Assembly (NCBI RefSeq): GCF_000378465.1
Contig: NZ_KB899926.1
Location: 1 to 64,000, forward strand
Direction of reading: 5' to 3'
DNA: 64,000 nucleotides
From: Elioraea tepidiphila DSM 17972
GTDB lineage: Bacteria; Pseudomonadota; Alphaproteobacteria; Acetobacterales; Acetobacteraceae
Positions within the stretch are counted from its first letter, which is position 1, and every line of letters starts with the position of its first letter. Shown piece by piece: positions 62,600 through 64,000 of the stretch. The position numbers and the translations under genes are program-made. The notes below the pieces were generated by a model, which had not been told where the DNA came from, did not search any database, and worked only from the letters and a program-made list of their open reading frames with translations.

Positions 62600-63603
62600 A
62601 GCCGCACCTTCGGGTTGAGCGCGGTGTAGAGCAGGTCGGCGATGAAGTTCAGCAGCACGTAGGTCACCGCGTAGAGCAGCACGGCCGCCTGCACGAGCGG
62701 GTAGTTGCGCGCGAAGATGCTCTCGACCACGAGGCGGCCGAGGCCGGGCCATCCGAACACGGTCTCGACGATCATGTTGCCGCCGAGCAGCGAGCCGGTC
62801 TCGATCGCGGTGACCGTGACCGCCGGGATCAGCGCGTTCTTGAGCGCGTGGCGCAGCAGCACGCGCCGGCGCGTCAGCCCCTTCGCCTCGGCGAACAGCA
62901 CGTAGTCCGAGGCGAGCACCTCGGCCATGGCGCTGCGCACCACGCGCGCGAGCAGCGCCGCGGTCGGCAGGCCGAGCGTGATCGCGGGCAGGACCAGATG
63001 CGCGATGGCGTTGCCGAAGGCCGAGAGGTCGCCGGCCAGCAGCGTGTCGATCAGCAGGAAGCCCGTTTCGCGCGGCACCTCGTGGGCGAAGCCGATCCGC
63101 CCGCCCACGGGCAGCAGGCGGAACTCGACCGCGAACAGCAGGATCAGCAGGATGCCGAACCAGAACCCGGGCAGCGAGACGCCGAACAGCGAGGCGGCCG
63201 AGAGCGCGCGGTCGATCCAGGAGTCCCGCTTCACCGCGGCCATCACGCCGAGCGGGATCGCGACCAGGATCGCGACGATCAGCGCCACGAGCGTCAGCTC
63301 GATCGTCGCCGGCAGGCGTTCCGCGATCACGTCCCACACCGGGCGGCGGTGGAAGAACGAGATGCCGAAATCGCCGCGCACGGCATTGCCGAGGAACACC
63401 AGGAAGCGCTCGACCAGCGGCCGGTCGAGGCCGAGATCGCGGCGCAGCGCGGCGGCCTGTTCGTCGGTCGCGCGCTGGTCGGCGAGCATGATCTCCACCG
63501 GATCGCCCGGCGTCAGCGTGATCATCAGGAAGACGATCAGGCTGACGCCGAACAGCACCGGCAGGAGCTGGGCCAGCCGCTCGGCCAGCCTCGTGGCGGT
63601 CAT
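62596..63603 (-). CDS. Dipeptide-type ABC transporter permease (DppB-like)
   Basis: A 335-residue permease with about six membrane segments. AERLAQLLPVLFGVSLIVFLMITLTPGDPVEIML and the EAA loop DYVLFAEAKGLTRRRVLLRHALKNALIPAVTV are typical. It begins 1 base after the stop of the binding-protein gene. Confidence 0.95.
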   Translation of the reverse strand: MTATRLAERLAQLLPVLFGVSLIVFLMITLTPGDPVEIMLADQRATDEQAAALRRDLGLDRPLVERFLVFLGNAVRGDFGISFFHRRPVWDVIAERLPATIELTLVALIVAILVAIPLGVMAAVKRDSWIDRALSAASLFGVSLPGFWFGILLILLFAVEFRLLPVGGRIGFAHEVPRETGFLLIDTLLAGDLSAFGNAIAHLVLPAITLGLPTAALLARVVRSAMAEVLASDYVLFAEAKGLTRRRVLLRHALKNALIPAVTVTAIETGSLLGGNMIVETVFGWPGLGRLVVESIFARNYPLVQAAVLLYAVTYVLLNFIADLLYTALNPKVRL

Positions 63604-63604
63604 G

Positions 63605-64000
63605 TCAGGCGGCGATGCGCACGCGGTGCAGGTTGATGCGGCTGTCGGCCTGCGGCTTCCAGCCGGCGATGCGCCTGGAGACGCCGTAGAGATCCTGCGG
63701 CAGCCAGAGGAAGATCCACGGCGCCTGATCCGTCACGATCGCCTGGGCGCGCTGGTACATCTCCGCGCGCTTGCCCTGATCGGGCTCGGTCTCGGCCGCG
63801 TCGAGCAGCCGGTCCACCTCGGCGTTCGAGAAGCCGGCCGAGTTGCCGCGCCCCCCGGTGCGAAGCGTGGGCACCATGATGTCGGACGGATCGAGCGCGC
63901 CGTTGCCCCAGGAGGTGAGATACATGTCGCGCTCGCGCCGGCGCTCGGGGTTCTGCCACATCGGGCCGAGCACCGCGCCCTCCCAGACCTGCGCGCGCAC
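63605..64000 (-). CDS. Peptide-type ABC transporter substrate-binding protein, C-terminal part
   Basis: The frame enters from the right edge and gives the last 131 residues of a family 5 binding protein: DMYLTSWGNGALDPSDIMVPTLRTGGRGNSAGFSNAEVDRLLDAAE, QRAQAIVTDQAPWIFLWLPQDLYGVSRRIAGWKP. This is the classical C-terminal lobe. The N-terminus and signal peptide lie beyond the window. First visible gene of the second transporter operon. Confidence 0.92.
   Translation of the reverse strand: MRAQVWEGAVLGPMWQNPERRRERDMYLTSWGNGALDPSDIMVPTLRTGGRGNSAGFSNAEVDRLLDAAETEPDQGKRAEMYQRAQAIVTDQAPWIFLWLPQDLYGVSRRIAGWKPQADSRINLHRVRIAA

Overview
The window is about 70% GC, gene-dense and strongly biased to G/C at third codon positions. 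It looks like a chromosomal segment of an alphaproteobacterium, probably Rhodospirillales/Acetobacteraceae. That placement is inferred from gene content and base composition: an AapJQMP amino-acid transporter, a TctC/Bug binding protein, a GlgE/TreS-maltokinase pathway and MntR next to an Mn-type ABC importer. No rRNA, tRNA, CRISPR array or prophage was recognised. The only transposon trace is an IS630-type end at the left edge. Nearly every operon uses 4-nt stop/start overlaps (ATGA or GTGA).

Layout. 0-8 kb (+): IS630 remnant, ASCH protein, glmU-glmS-esterase (amino-sugar supply for the cell wall), gabD-like aldehyde dehydrogenase, and a REC-EAL cyclic-di-GMP regulator. 7.8-20.1 kb (-): Bug binding protein, FAD monooxygenase, glpK, glpD (apparently with a CTG start), glutathione transferase, cytochrome c, an HTH/TolB-like/TPR protein, and a four-gene metal ABC operon in which one permease carries a C-terminal DtxR-like domain. 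mntR is divergent from it, and a palindromic operator candidate lies between them. 21-29.7 kb (+): glgE-treS/mak-glgB, a translationally coupled operon that turns trehalose/maltose into branched alpha-glucan; its GlgE has an extra degenerate amylase-like N-terminal half. 29.9-34.3 kb (+): aapJQMP. 34.4-40 kb: luciferase-like oxidoreductase, MFS exporter, SDR, and an acyl-CoA dehydrogenase-SDR-MaoC operon. 40-44.2 kb: enoyl-CoA hydratase diverging from CoA transferase-MaoC-enolase superfamily genes.

44.4-58.7 kb (-) is a catabolic and transport cluster. A sigma-54 activator without a sensor domain is followed by a near-consensus -24/-12 promoter, then an AtuA-like gene and a DUF4387 gene. Two mutually exclusive hairpins follow, one ending in a T-run. 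After them comes a long operon: class III aminotransferase, two M81/MlrC-like peptidases, a dipeptide-type ABC transporter with both ATPases fused, an SDR and an IclR regulator. 58.7-64 kb (-) is a second dipeptide-type ABC operon ending in a C45 acyltransferase/peptidase; its binding protein runs off the right edge. Together these suggest import and breakdown of peptide- or amide-like compounds, but the substrate cannot be read from the sequence.

The most unusual non-coding feature is a repeat of about 130 bp, present twice (40005-40136 and 44231-44362). Each copy consists of three consecutive hairpins and sits exactly between convergent genes. Copy 1 is further enclosed by an outer imperfect stem, giving a four-way-junction-like fold.
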